A stretch of 64,000 nt of DNA, taken from NCBI GenBank assembly GCA_965140735.1, contig OZ223306.1, positions 4,588,001 to 4,652,000 of the forward strand, in the 5' to 3' direction. A program made the position numbers and the translations under genes. The DNA is from Fusibacter_A sp965140735 (lineage in GTDB: Bacteria > Bacillota > Clostridia > Peptostreptococcales > Acidaminobacteraceae). Shown here piece by piece: positions 52,097 to 60,794 of the stretch. The notes under the pieces were generated by a model, which was not told the DNA's origin, did not search any database, and saw only the letters and a list, made by a program, of their open reading frames with translations. Within the stretch, counting starts at the first letter, position 1. The number at the start of each line of letters is the position of its first letter.

Positions 52097-52630
52097 TTAA
52101 TAGAAGACAAGTGAAACATAGTGGTTTAATTGTTTATACAAGGGATGATAACTTATAGGATGAAGACTTTCTAGAATTTCTGAATAATACCACTTTTGAG
52201 ACTCAAACCCAGCATTAAAACGATCCCAAAGGTCATCACCAAGATGATCGAGATTGCGGTGTATACTCATGATGTTGGTGAGCTTATCAACGCATACAAT
52301 AAAGAGCACATCTAGTGGTGCTTCTTGAATTTGAGCGAGATAATTTTCTTTGCGTTCATGCCAAGTAAGACTCTTGTCATTTTCAGAGCAATAGCCAACA
52401 TAAGTTCTAACGAGTTTACCAAATTTTGCTTCGATCATATCAAGTGTCATATCAGTATCTTCCACCGTGTCGTGTAATATACCGGCACATATAACCTCAT
52501 CAGACATGCCATATTTGGCCAGAATCATACCGACTTCAAGAGGATGAGCTACATAGATATCTAGATCCAATTTTCGAATTTGATTCTCATGTGCTAAGAT
52601 TGCTGTGTGTATTGCGTCATAAATTGCCAT
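52097..52630 (-). CDS. HD-domain protein, small alarmone hydrolase-like
   Basis: A 177-residue HD-superfamily protein whose sequence follows the hydrolase half of RelA/SpoT: AHENQIRKLDL, VAHPLEVGMIL (His29), AGILHDTVEDTDMT (His53, Asp54, Glu57, Asp58) and a later Asp in CVDKLTNI. These are the metal and catalytic positions of (p)ppGpp 3'-pyrophosphohydrolases. No synthetase, TGS or ACT domain is present, so it would be a stand-alone hydrolase like MESH1. Related HD proteins can act on other nucleotides, so the substrate is inferred. It is transcribed alone and divergently from nrdD. Confidence 0.78.
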   Translation of the reverse strand: MAIYDAIHTAILAHENQIRKLDLDIYVAHPLEVGMILAKYGMSDEVICAGILHDTVEDTDMTLDMIEAKFGKLVRTYVGYCSENDKSLTWHERKENYLAQIQEAPLDVLFIVCVDKLTNIMSIHRNLDHLGDDLWDRFNAGFESQKWYYSEILESLHPISYHPLYKQLNHYVSLVFY

Positions 52631-52830
52631 AAAGCCTCCAAAAGGTCATCTTTGAAAGAAATCTGATAAGAAAAAATGCTTAATAGCCAAAGTTCATTAT
52701 GTTTTTATATACTGATTTTAGCATAATTTTAACAGGATTACTATTCCCCAAATTCACAATAAGTCAAGTAAAAAATAAAAAATACATCAAAAGTCTCATT
52801 TTCAAAAAAACATCAAAAAAACGTCAATTC

Positions 52831-52846
52831 AATCTATATATTGTGT
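52831..52846 (+). promoter_or_regulatory. NrdR box 1
   Basis: AATCTATATATTGTGT matches the last 13 positions of the NrdR consensus acaCwATATATwGtgt. It overlaps the start of the presumed -10 (TATAAT, 52846-52851) of nrdD. Confidence 0.75.
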
Positions 52847-52862
52847 ATAATATACTAAGTAG

Positions 52863-52878
52863 GCACAGTATATAGAGT
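52863..52878 (+). promoter_or_regulatory. NrdR box 2
   Basis: GCACAGTATATAGAGT matches 13 of 16 consensus positions. It begins 32 bases after box 1, about three helical turns, the usual arrangement for tandem NrdR sites. Confidence 0.72.
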
Positions 52879-52925
52879 TGGAAATGTGCTCAAAACCTTA
52901 GTATTGCTTGTTAGGGGGCGATTTT

Positions 52926-55028
52926 TTGTATTCAATGATAGAAAAAAGAAATGGTGAACTTAAGCCATTTGATCGGCATAAAATTGAGGAGGCAATTTTT
53001 AAATCGCTGGTTGCAACAAAACCATCGAGATTGAGAAAAGATTTGCTTAAGCTTTCAGAAGTCGTAACGGATTATGTGTTACTTTATTTAGAAGAAAAAC
53101 AAGTGAAATCCTATCCAAAAGTAGAAATAATCCAAGATGCTGTTGAAAATATCTTGATGAAGATGGGCGAATATGAAACGGCGAAGAATTATATCAAATA
53201 TCGTTTTGAACATAAAAAACAACGTGAAAATAAGAAAACGGCAATGGATATACTGTCCTTGTTTGGTGATTATATAGGGCAGAATGATTGGCTTGTCAGA
53301 GAAAATTCAAACATGAGTTATTCCTTACAAGGCCTTAATAATCATATTATTTCCAAAGCATCAAAAGCGTTTTGGCTACATAATGTCTATACAGAAACAG
53401 TCAGAACTTCCCACGAGGAAGGGGCACTCCATATTCATGATCTAGGGCTTTTATCCACTTATTGCTGTGGATGGAGCTTAGAAGATTTATTGCTTAAAGG
53501 ATTTGGTGGTGTTCCTGGAAAAGTAGAATCTGCTCCAGCAAAGCACTTTGATACAGCGTTACTTCAACTGGTGAATTTTATTTATACAGTTCAAGGTGAA
53601 GCGGCAGGTGCACAAGCAGTATCCAATTTTGATACACTTTTAGCGCCATTTGTAAGAGCTGATAGCCTTTCCTATAGTGATGTTAAACATACCATGAAAA
53701 CATTTGTATTTAATATGAATATTGCTACAAGAGTTGGTTTTCAAACCCCATTCTTCAATATAACAATGGATAAAGAAGTGCCTTCAACACATAAAGAGAT
53801 GCCTGTTATTATTGGGGGTAAACATTTGTATGATCAAGTGTATGGTGACTATCAACACGAGATGGATTTAATCAACAAAGCCTTTTGTGAAGTGATGATG
53901 GAAGGCGATGCCAAAGGGCGGATCTTCACCTTTCCCATCCCTACTTACAATATCACTGATGATTGGGACTGGGATAATGAGGTGACGGATAAGATCATGG
54001 CAATGACCGCAAAATATGGGACACCTTATTTTAGCAATTTTGTCAATTCCGATTTAAATCCAGAAGATGTCCGCAGTATGTGTTGTCGTCTTCGATTGGA
54101 TAATAAAGAGCTTATAAAAAGAGGTGGCGGCTTGTTTGGTGCGAATCCAAAAACAGGCTCGATAGGCGTTGTAACCCTGAATATGGGGCGAATAGGTTAC
54201 CTTTCGAAGAATTATGAGGAGCTTTTGAATCGCGTTGAAAGGTTAATGGAAATTGCCAAAAATTCACTGGAAGCCAAACGTAAAGTGTTAGAGGAAAACA
54301 TGAAGCGTGGCCTATATCCCTATTCAAAATATTATTTAGAAGATATTTATCAGAACTATGGTGAATATTGGCATAATCATTTTGCAACCATTGGACCAAA
54401 TGGCATGAACGAATGCATACAGAATTTTACCAATGGGAAAGACAACATTGTGACACCTCAAGGTGGAGAAATGGCAAAAGCTATTTTAGATCACATGAAC
54501 GAGGTACTCGTTAGATTTCAACAAGAAACAGGTCACTTATATAATCTGGAGGCTAGTCCAGCTGAAGGGGCGGCTTATCGATTTGCAAAAACAGATAAGG
54601 AACTGTATCCTAACATCATAACAGCTGGGGGAGACGTGCCTTATTATACCAATTCAACTCAATTGCCTGTGGGCTTCTCCACTGATTTATTCGAAGCACT
54701 TGACTATCAAGATGATCTTCAAATCAAATATACTGGTGGGACTGTCTTTCACGGCTTTATTCCAGAAAAAATTCACTCAATTGAAACTGTAAAGCGCATT
54801 CTTCAAAAAGTGACTCGTAACTATAGATTACCTTATTTCACCATCACCCCAACTTTTAGCATCTGTGAAGATCATAAATACATCGCTGGAGAAGAGCACA
54901 CTTGTCCAACCTGTGGTAAACCCACAGAGGTGTGGTCACGTGTGGTGGGCTATCATCGCCCTATCCGTTCATGGAATGATGGGAAACAATCTGAATTCGA
55001 TGAACGCGTTGCTTTTTCGAATTTTTGA
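52926..55028 (+). CDS. nrdD: Anaerobic ribonucleoside-triphosphate reductase
   Basis: A class III reductase of about 700 residues that makes deoxynucleotides without oxygen through a glycyl radical. An N-terminal ATP-cone (IEKRNGELKPFDRHKIEEAI) gives allosteric control. Substrate-site sequences include EEGALHIHDLGLLSTYC, NPKTGSIGVVTLNMGRIGYL and ATIGPNGMNEC. The zinc site (SICEDHKY…HTCPTCGK) and the glycyl-radical loop RVVGYHRPI (Gly about 675) are intact. AGGGGG at 52913-52918 fits a TTG start at 52926; the ATG at 52935 is the alternative. Two NrdR boxes lie in front. nrdG follows 104 bases later. Confidence 0.96.
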   Translation: MYSMIEKRNGELKPFDRHKIEEAIFKSLVATKPSRLRKDLLKLSEVVTDYVLLYLEEKQVKSYPKVEIIQDAVENILMKMGEYETAKNYIKYRFEHKKQRENKKTAMDILSLFGDYIGQNDWLVRENSNMSYSLQGLNNHIISKASKAFWLHNVYTETVRTSHEEGALHIHDLGLLSTYCCGWSLEDLLLKGFGGVPGKVESAPAKHFDTALLQLVNFIYTVQGEAAGAQAVSNFDTLLAPFVRADSLSYSDVKHTMKTFVFNMNIATRVGFQTPFFNITMDKEVPSTHKEMPVIIGGKHLYDQVYGDYQHEMDLINKAFCEVMMEGDAKGRIFTFPIPTYNITDDWDWDNEVTDKIMAMTAKYGTPYFSNFVNSDLNPEDVRSMCCRLRLDNKELIKRGGGLFGANPKTGSIGVVTLNMGRIGYLSKNYEELLNRVERLMEIAKNSLEAKRKVLEENMKRGLYPYSKYYLEDIYQNYGEYWHNHFATIGPNGMNECIQNFTNGKDNIVTPQGGEMAKAILDHMNEVLVRFQQETGHLYNLEASPAEGAAYRFAKTDKELYPNIITAGGDVPYYTNSTQLPVGFSTDLFEALDYQDDLQIKYTGGTVFHGFIPEKIHSIETVKRILQKVTRNYRLPYFTITPTFSICEDHKYIAGEEHTCPTCGKPTEVWSRVVGYHRPIRSWNDGKQSEFDERVAFSNF

Positions 55029-55132
55029 GGAAATATGGAAATTTATGTGGTAAACCATAAACTATTGGTATAAAATATATAATTATAATAAGATATGTTG
55101 TTGAGACCAATCGTAGTTTAGAAGGAGTAGTT

Positions 55133-55846
55133 ATGGCACTAAAACACATAAAATTTGAAAGTTTTTTAAAAACATCGTTTATTGATTATCCGGATTTAAT
55201 TTCAAGTGTTGCTTATTTTGGTAAGTGTAACTTCAATTGTCCTTATTGTCATAATGGTGATCTTGTTATGAAGCCAAGCGGTATGGTGAATTGCGAAGAA
55301 TGGCTTTTGCATTTGGAAAAAAGAAAAAATTTAATTGATGGTGTTGTTATTTCAGGTGGTGAGCCATCGTTAAACGGGTCCATTTTACCTTTGCTGGAAG
55401 CAATAAAAAAAATGTCTATGAAGATTAAGATTGATACGAATGGCAGCAATCCAGAATGGCTTGAAAATATTATAGATCATCAATTGGTTGACTATATTGC
55501 AATGGATTTAAAAAACACACCATCCAAATATGAAGTCACTGCTGGTGTAAAACAGTTTGATAATAAAGTGCTTTTTAAAAGCATTGATTTGATTCTAAAA
55601 AGTGGTGTAAATCATGAATTTAGGACAACACTTATGAAAGAATTTCATGAATTAAGTGATTTAGTTGAAATGGCAACACTTATAAATGGGAGTAAAGGTT
55701 ATACTTTGCAACAATATCAGTATAGTGATAAGCAGATTAGTGACCAGTGCTTTACAGCTTTTTCAGTTGATGAAATGAATCGATTAAAAGATCAAATTCA
55801 ACCCTTACTTAAAGGAACACACATACAGGTTATTGGTAAGTACTAA
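55133..55846 (+). CDS. nrdG: Anaerobic ribonucleotide reductase activating protein
   Basis: A 237-residue radical-SAM activase that generates the glycyl radical on NrdD. The cluster motif is CNFNCPYCHNG (Cys32, Cys36, Cys39), preceded by FIDYPDLISSVAYFGKC. SAM-binding segments are VISGGEPSLNGSI and IKIDTNGSNPEWL. Its length and TSFIDYPD opening fit the longer NrdG subtype of Clostridia rather than the 150-residue Escherichia form. It has a GAAGGAG ribosome site, lies just after nrdD, and ends at a terminator. A role in activating NrdD is well supported by context. Confidence 0.94.
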   Translation: MALKHIKFESFLKTSFIDYPDLISSVAYFGKCNFNCPYCHNGDLVMKPSGMVNCEEWLLHLEKRKNLIDGVVISGGEPSLNGSILPLLEAIKKMSMKIKIDTNGSNPEWLENIIDHQLVDYIAMDLKNTPSKYEVTAGVKQFDNKVLFKSIDLILKSGVNHEFRTTLMKEFHELSDLVEMATLINGSKGYTLQQYQYSDKQISDQCFTAFSVDEMNRLKDQIQPLLKGTHIQVIGKY

Positions 55847-55850
55847 ATTT

Positions 55851-55897
55851 AAGTCAGCATTTTGTGGCGATATTGGCCGCGAACTGCTGACTTTTTT
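55851..55897 (+). terminator. Intrinsic terminator of nrdD-nrdG
   Basis: AAGTCAGCA and TGCTGACTT form a 9-bp stem with an inner GC-rich hairpin, followed by a T-run. Confidence 0.8.
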
Positions 55898-55988
55898 AAT
55901 CTCAGTAATTTGACCTAGAGATATTGACGGCTAAAAATGAAAAGCGTATAATGAAACACTATTAGAATAATAAGAATGAGTGTGAATA

Positions 55989-56369
55989 ATGATAATTAAG
56001 GGTAATGGTGTAGATATCGTTGAAATCAAACGGTTCAGGAAAATTGTTGAAGATAAACCAAAATTTTTGAAACGTTTCTTTACAGCCTCTGAAAATGAGT
56101 TTTTTGAAAAAAAGCAGATGAAAGCGGAGACGATTGCAGGTAATTTTGCAACTAAGGAAGCTGTTTCAAAGGCGTTTGGTACGGGTGTAAGGGGATTTAA
56201 TCTTGTAGATATTGAGGTACTCAGGGATGAGCTGGGTCATCCTTACGTCAATTTATATAATGGCGCCAAGGACATTGCGCGTCAAAAAGGTATTGAGACA
56301 TTAATGGTATCCATTTCGCATTCAAATGAAAATGCCATTGCTTTTGTCATTGCTGTTGGGGAGGCGTGA
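55989..56369 (+). CDS. acpS: Holo-[acyl-carrier-protein] synthase
   Basis: A 126-residue transferase that moves phosphopantetheine from CoA to acyl carrier protein. The metal-binding Asp9 is in GNGVDIVEIKR and the second acid in GNFATKEAVSKAFGTG (Glu57). The closing MVSISHSNENAIAFVIA is the family's C-terminal strand. The ribosome site is weak. It heads the acpS-nnr-alr-mazE-mazF run, the same order as in Bacillus and many Firmicutes. The nnr ribosome site lies in its last codons, so nnr is likely co-translated. Confidence 0.95.
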   Translation: MIIKGNGVDIVEIKRFRKIVEDKPKFLKRFFTASENEFFEKKQMKAETIAGNFATKEAVSKAFGTGVRGFNLVDIEVLRDELGHPYVNLYNGAKDIARQKGIETLMVSISHSNENAIAFVIAVGEA

Positions 56370-56373
56370 AATT

Positions 56374-57924
56374 ATGAAAATTGCATTAGAAAAGGATATT
56401 AGAGAAATCGATATAAAAGCGGTTGAAAAATATCACATTCCACAAATGGTTCTGATGGAAAATGCAGGTATTGCACTTGCTGAAGAAGTAAAGAAACATG
56501 TCAACAAGCATAGTAAGATTATAATAGTAGTGGGCATGGGTAATAATGGTGGAGATGGATTGGTCTGTGCCAGACATTTACACAACGAATCCTATTTGGT
56601 TAAAATATTTATGATTGGTAATCTTAAAAAACTATCGAAAGATGCTAATCACAATTTCGAAATTATTAAACATTTGAATCTACCTGTGGAAATGATCAAT
56701 GACATAGGCGGTGTAAAAAAATTAAGTAAAATAATCGCTTATGATGATGTGGTTGTCGATTGCATCTTTGGAATCGGTATCACGAAAGCTGTTGAAGGTG
56801 TTTATGAACTCGTAATAGATGCAATCAACAAGTCAACAGGTTATATTATTTCTTGTGACATACCAAGTGGTATACATGCTAGCCTAGGTGTGGTGATGAA
56901 GAGGGCAGTTCGTGCTGATAAAACAGTTGCGCTTTGTCTGCCTAAAGTTGGTAATATCATGTATCCAGGTGCAGAATACAATGGGGAGTTGGTTGTAAAA
57001 AAGATAGCAATTCCTAAGGAACTCATTGCGGAAATGGACATCCCACTTGAAACGATATCGCATGCGCTTATCAAATCCATGATTCCAAAGAGACAGAAAA
57101 ATTCTCATAAAGGCATCTATGGAAAGGCCAGTATAATCGCAGGTTCATTTGGCATGACTGGTGCAGCGATCTTATGTGGTAAGAGTGCATTGAGATCAGG
57201 TGTAGGATTGCTAAAATTGATCATCCCTGAGTCGCTTCATACGATTATTACCACAAGTGTTCCAGAAGCTGTGACGGTGCCACTTGCTGAGACGCGCAAA
57301 GGTGTCTTTGGGATAAATCAAGTGGAGAAATTAGTTCAAACGTGTGAAGCAGCAGATGTTATTGCTATTGGGCCAGGTTGTGGTCAAAATGCAGAGATGA
57401 ATGAAATTCTGAGACATCTAATTACTTTAGTGGATAAACCCGTTATCATAGATGCAGATGGCCTTAATACGCTTGCAAGGCATGTAGAGGTACTTGGAAA
57501 TAAAGTGAATGAATTAGTGCTGACGCCGCATCCTGGTGAAATGAGTCGATTGACAAAATTACCACTTGAAGTCATTAATGAGCATCCCATTAGAACTGCA
57601 AAAGAATTTGCTCAGAAATGGCAGGTTGTTGTTGTTCTAAAAGGTGCACGAACGGTGATTGCATTGCCATCAGGTCAGACTTATCTTAATATCAATGGTA
57701 ATCCAGGGATGGCAACAGCAGGTAGTGGCGATGTTTTAACGGGTATTATAACAAGTTTGGTTGCTCAAGGACTTACGCCTGAAAATGCGGCTATTGCAGG
57801 TGTCTATATTCATGGTTATTCTGGTGACCTCATGGCAACTCAAAAAGGTGAATACGGTCTGATTGCTGGAGACTTGATAGAAGGGATTACTCAATCCTTT
57901 AGAAATTTGGAATTGGAAGTTTAG
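56374..57924 (+). CDS. nnr: Bifunctional NAD(P)H-hydrate repair enzyme
   Basis: A 516-residue fusion of NAD(P)HX epimerase (residues about 1-215) and ADP-dependent NAD(P)HX dehydratase (about 225-515). Epimerase motifs are MENAGIALAEE, VVGMGNNGGDGLVCARHL and DCIFGIG. The dehydratase half has AGSFGMTGAAILCGKSALRS, VLTPHPGEMSRL, VVLKGARTVI and the ATP-site NPGMATAGSGDVLTGI. It repairs damaged nicotinamide cofactors in the cytosol. The frame is open 48 bases upstream into acpS, but GGGAGG with the ATG at 56374 is the sound start. A terminator separates it from alr. Confidence 0.95.
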   Translation: MKIALEKDIREIDIKAVEKYHIPQMVLMENAGIALAEEVKKHVNKHSKIIIVVGMGNNGGDGLVCARHLHNESYLVKIFMIGNLKKLSKDANHNFEIIKHLNLPVEMINDIGGVKKLSKIIAYDDVVVDCIFGIGITKAVEGVYELVIDAINKSTGYIISCDIPSGIHASLGVVMKRAVRADKTVALCLPKVGNIMYPGAEYNGELVVKKIAIPKELIAEMDIPLETISHALIKSMIPKRQKNSHKGIYGKASIIAGSFGMTGAAILCGKSALRSGVGLLKLIIPESLHTIITTSVPEAVTVPLAETRKGVFGINQVEKLVQTCEAADVIAIGPGCGQNAEMNEILRHLITLVDKPVIIDADGLNTLARHVEVLGNKVNELVLTPHPGEMSRLTKLPLEVINEHPIRTAKEFAQKWQVVVVLKGARTVIALPSGQTYLNINGNPGMATAGSGDVLTGIITSLVAQGLTPENAAIAGVYIHGYSGDLMATQKGEYGLIAGDLIEGITQSFRNLELEV

Positions 57925-57960
57925 GCACGAAAAAAATCGATAAAATTCAATGGTCAAGTC

Positions 57961-58008
57961 AAAAAAAATGGATTAAAATAGTCTTGGGACTATTTTAGTC
58001 CATTTTTT
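57961..58008 (+). terminator. Intrinsic terminator between nnr and alr
   Basis: TGGATTAAAATAGTC and GACTATTTTAGTCCA form a 15-bp stem with one wobble, followed by TTTTTT. Confidence 0.88.
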
Positions 58009-58106
58009 AAATTGAGTTTTAAGTGTTTAGTTTTGTCGTAAAAAAACGATAAAAACAATTTTGAAGCATTGTAAATGCTCAAATGCTTTAGATCATAGGG
58101 GGAAAC

Positions 58107-59276
58107 ATGAGTCATAACATTTTAACGAGACCTGTTTGGGCAGAAATTAATTTAAATGCATTGGCACATAATATGAGGGAAGTGAGAAAATGTATTAAAC
58201 CAACAACCTTGGCATGTGCTGTTATTAAGGCAGATGGCTATGGCCATGGGGCAGTACAAATAGCAGGGGTGTTATTGGATAATGGGGCGGATCGATTCGC
58301 TGTAGCAACGCTTTCAGAAGCAGTTCAACTCAGAGCTATTTATAAGGAAACTGAAATTTTAATACTGGGGTATACACCTAATGAAAATGCTGAAGAAGTC
58401 ATTGAAAATGGGCTGATTCAGACTATTTATAGTATGGAACAAGCCGTTTTTTTTAATCAAAAGGCAGAAGCTTTGAACCAAAAGTTAAAAATACATGTCA
58501 AATTGGATACTGGAATGAGACGTATCGGGATGTCCATCTCAGAAGAAACAGTAGATCAAATTGTGACAATAGCTTCTTTTTCACATCTTATAATTGAAGG
58601 CATTTTCACACATTTTGCAGTGGCTGATGAAACTGATAAAGCTTTTACACATATACAAGCGAAACGGTTTAAATGGGTGGTAGACCAACTTGAAACGAGA
58701 GGTGTGATCATTCCAATAAAACATGTTGCTAACAGTGCTACCATTATGGATTGCCCAGAGTATCAATTTGACATGGTTAGAGCAGGGATCATGCTATATG
58801 GTCTATATCCTTCTAAGGCTGTGAATCATAAGGCAGTTTTTTTGAAAGAAGTGATGTCGCTTAAAGCACAAATCTCGCATGTGAAATTTGTTGAGAAAGA
58901 TGAGGGAATCAGTTACGGCTTGATTTATAAAACCAGTGAGCAAGAGCAGATAGCTACTTTGCCACTTGGGTATGCAGATGGATTTGCAAGAGGGTACACG
59001 GGTAAAGCAAAAGCAATCGTCAAAGGTGAAATTAGACCTATAGTGGGTCGGATATGCATGGATCAATGTATGCTAAATGTCACATCACTTGATGTGGCAC
59101 AAGGTGATGTTGTCACTTTATTTGGAGCTGATGGTGATCAAGTGATTGGCATTGATGAATATGCAGATATGATCAACACGATTAATTATGAAGTGGTTTG
59201 TATGATTTCAAGGCGTGTTTTAAGAGTTTATAAAAAAGATGGCAAAGTTTTAAAAATTGTAGATTATTTGAGATAA
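58107..59276 (+). CDS. alr: Alanine racemase
   Basis: A 389-residue PLP enzyme that makes D-alanine for peptidoglycan. The PLP lysine is Lys41 in AVIKADGYGHGA, and the opposing catalytic tyrosine is Tyr270 in GISYGLIYK. Other family blocks are VWAEINLNALAHN, KLDTGMRRIG, HVANSATIMD, MVRAGIMLYGLYP and VGRICMDQCML. AGGGGG precedes the ATG. As in Bacillus, the mazE-mazF pair lies downstream, here after a 256-base gap, so they may be partly read from the alr transcript. Confidence 0.96.
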   Translation: MSHNILTRPVWAEINLNALAHNMREVRKCIKPTTLACAVIKADGYGHGAVQIAGVLLDNGADRFAVATLSEAVQLRAIYKETEILILGYTPNENAEEVIENGLIQTIYSMEQAVFFNQKAEALNQKLKIHVKLDTGMRRIGMSISEETVDQIVTIASFSHLIIEGIFTHFAVADETDKAFTHIQAKRFKWVVDQLETRGVIIPIKHVANSATIMDCPEYQFDMVRAGIMLYGLYPSKAVNHKAVFLKEVMSLKAQISHVKFVEKDEGISYGLIYKTSEQEQIATLPLGYADGFARGYTGKAKAIVKGEIRPIVGRICMDQCMLNVTSLDVAQGDVVTLFGADGDQVIGIDEYADMINTINYEVVCMISRRVLRVYKKDGKVLKIVDYLR

Positions 59277-59532
59277 CATATGATTTTTATAGCGCACTTT
59301 ATGATTTTATGTTAAAATGTTCATTAGATAGAGACATATAAATGTAAAATGGGTTACGGGAAGCTAAAAAAAAAATATTTTGGGCAATTTTTTTGGGAGA
59401 AGAAGGGCTGAATTATAGAAAGTTTATGGATTCTTAAGACTTTAAATTGTTTTATTTAAGGTTGTTAGGGTAATATAAACTGAGAGAAATTGTTTTGATA
59501 CGAAGGGTATCGTTAACAATGGGGGTTTTGTG

Positions 59533-59772
59533 ATGAAAAAAAATGCTCAGTACAGTTGTGATTCCTTTGGTGCGTATACATTTTTTTTGAAAGATGTGGC
59601 ACTTAAAGCACACAAGAAAAATGCTCTAAAAAATTGTAAGGCCTGCGAGACAATGCGTGTTGGCTACGAAATAATGGCTCAGATAAATTTAGAATTTTGT
59701 GAATCTGGGTTGATAGATTACTTATCTGCGTTATCTATCTTTGAATCAAATTTGAATGGAGATGATAATTAA
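59533..59772 (+). CDS. MazE/EndoAI-like antitoxin with divergent N-terminus
   Basis: A 79-residue protein in the antitoxin position before mazF. Its second half, MRVGYEIMAQINLEF, lines up with the toxin-binding tail of Bacillus EndoAI (RRGYMEMAKINL), followed by an acidic C-terminus ending NLNGDDN. The first half (AQYSCDSFGAYTFFLKD…KNCKACE) lacks the usual ribbon-helix-helix strand sequence and holds three cysteines, which could bind metal. It may therefore bind the toxin but not DNA in the usual way. GGGGG at 59521-59525 suits the ATG at 59533. The mazF start lies eight bases after its stop. Confidence 0.72.
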   Translation: MKKNAQYSCDSFGAYTFFLKDVALKAHKKNALKNCKACETMRVGYEIMAQINLEFCESGLIDYLSALSIFESNLNGDDN

Positions 59773-59779
59773 GGTGAAC

Positions 59780-60130
59780 ATGAAGAGAGGCGACGTATTT
59801 TTTGCAGATTTATCACCTGTGCGTGGTTCTGAACAAGGTGGGCAAAGACCAGTTTTGATTATTCAAAACGATATTGGTAATAAGTACAGCCCCACAGTGA
59901 TCATTGCGGCGATTACTGCTAAAATTGCGAAAGCAAAATTACCGACACACGTTGAAGTGCAAGCTTCTCAAGTAGGCTTGCTTAAGGATTCTGTAGTCTT
60001 ATTAGAACAAGTGAGGACGATTGATAAAACGCGATTGATTCAAAAGCTTGGACATCTTGAAGAAGGTGTCATGGTGGCTGTTGATAAAGCCCTGGTCATT
60101 AGCCTTGGTCTATATGAGGAAGACGCTTGA
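59780..60130 (+). CDS. ndoA: mRNA interferase MazF (EndoA)
   Basis: A 116-residue endoribonuclease toxin, the same length as Bacillus EndoA. Family sequences are MKRGDVFFADLSPVRGSEQG, RPVLIIQNDIGNKYSPTVI, AITAKIAKAKLPTHVEV, and the catalytic region VVLLEQVRTIDKTRL. The arginine and threonine of the active site are present. Two ATGs further upstream (59756, 59762) are in frame but overlap the antitoxin gene; the ATG at 59780 matches the family's start, although its AAGGTG site is close. The pair is the chromosomal type that is nearly universal in Firmicutes. A terminator follows. Confidence 0.94.
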   Translation: MKRGDVFFADLSPVRGSEQGGQRPVLIIQNDIGNKYSPTVIIAAITAKIAKAKLPTHVEVQASQVGLLKDSVVLLEQVRTIDKTRLIQKLGHLEEGVMVAVDKALVISLGLYEEDA

Positions 60131-60134
60131 AATG

Positions 60135-60166
60135 CCTGTATATCTTTTTATATGCAGGTTTTTTCC
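60135..60166 (+). terminator. Intrinsic terminator after mazF
   Basis: CCTGTATAT and ATATGCAGG form a 9-bp stem with one mismatch around a short loop, followed by TTTTTT. Confidence 0.75.
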
Positions 60167-60278
60167 TGTTTTTTGGCGAAGATATTTTGAAATGTATTCA
60201 ACGCGTATAGCATGATCTAATCTCGTATGTTAAAATAATTGATGATAGTGATTAAAATAAATCTCTCAGGAGGCAGTT

Positions 60279-60782
60279 ATGACATTTAATAAAAATCTGA
60301 TTTTGGGGTTAACACTTGGCATTTTTATTGGCGTGCTAGGAATCGCCCAAGCAGATGGTACCGCTGGCACTACAACAGATCCTCTTGTTACTGTGAGTTA
60401 TATGGAACTGAAACTTAAGGCTCTAGATGACAAATATCTAGCAGAAATAGATGCGTTGAAAGATCAAATAGAACAAATGAATAAAGATGGCAGTTCAAAC
60501 ACAGCGTCACAAGTATTTGAAATCATCAATGTCCCTAAAGGCAGTGCAGTTTACTTTGCAGATAGTGCTGAGTTTATAGTGAGAGTTGGACATGCTACTG
60601 TGATTGATCCGAATTCTGTGGGTATTCCAGACTTAACAGATGGGAGCAAGGTTTTAAATGGGAAGAATGTCCCCATTGATCATCATATGCTTGTGCCCAG
60701 TAACGATGGCAGAGGTATTTTAACGAAAGAAGACTGTTGGATGATGATTAAAGGCAATTATACTACAATTTCAAATGAATAA
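60279..60782 (+). CDS. Small secreted protein of unknown function
   Basis: A 167-residue exported protein. A signal peptide runs to about residue 25 (…GVLGIAQA-DG). A Thr/Gly-rich stretch leads into DPLVTVSYMELKLKALDDKY and a coiled coil to about residue 68. The C-terminal half (about 78-165) is a compact beta-rich region (FEIINVPKGSAVYFADSAEF, RVGHATVIDP, GILTKEDCWMMIKG). Proteins starting with this DPLVT-SY pattern are common in Clostridia, but no function is known to me. It lies 12 bases before the DUF5693 gene, with csaB after it, so a role at the cell surface is likely. Confidence 0.75.
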   Translation: MTFNKNLILGLTLGIFIGVLGIAQADGTAGTTTDPLVTVSYMELKLKALDDKYLAEIDALKDQIEQMNKDGSSNTASQVFEIINVPKGSAVYFADSAEFIVRVGHATVIDPNSVGIPDLTDGSKVLNGKNVPIDHHMLVPSNDGRGILTKEDCWMMIKGNYTTISNE

Positions 60783-60794
60783 CGTGGAGGCATC

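Noticed and set aside
59533..60130. Mobile toxin-antitoxin module of a genomic island
   Set aside because: The position after acpS-nnr-alr is the standard chromosomal place for this pair in Firmicutes, and no mobility genes are near.
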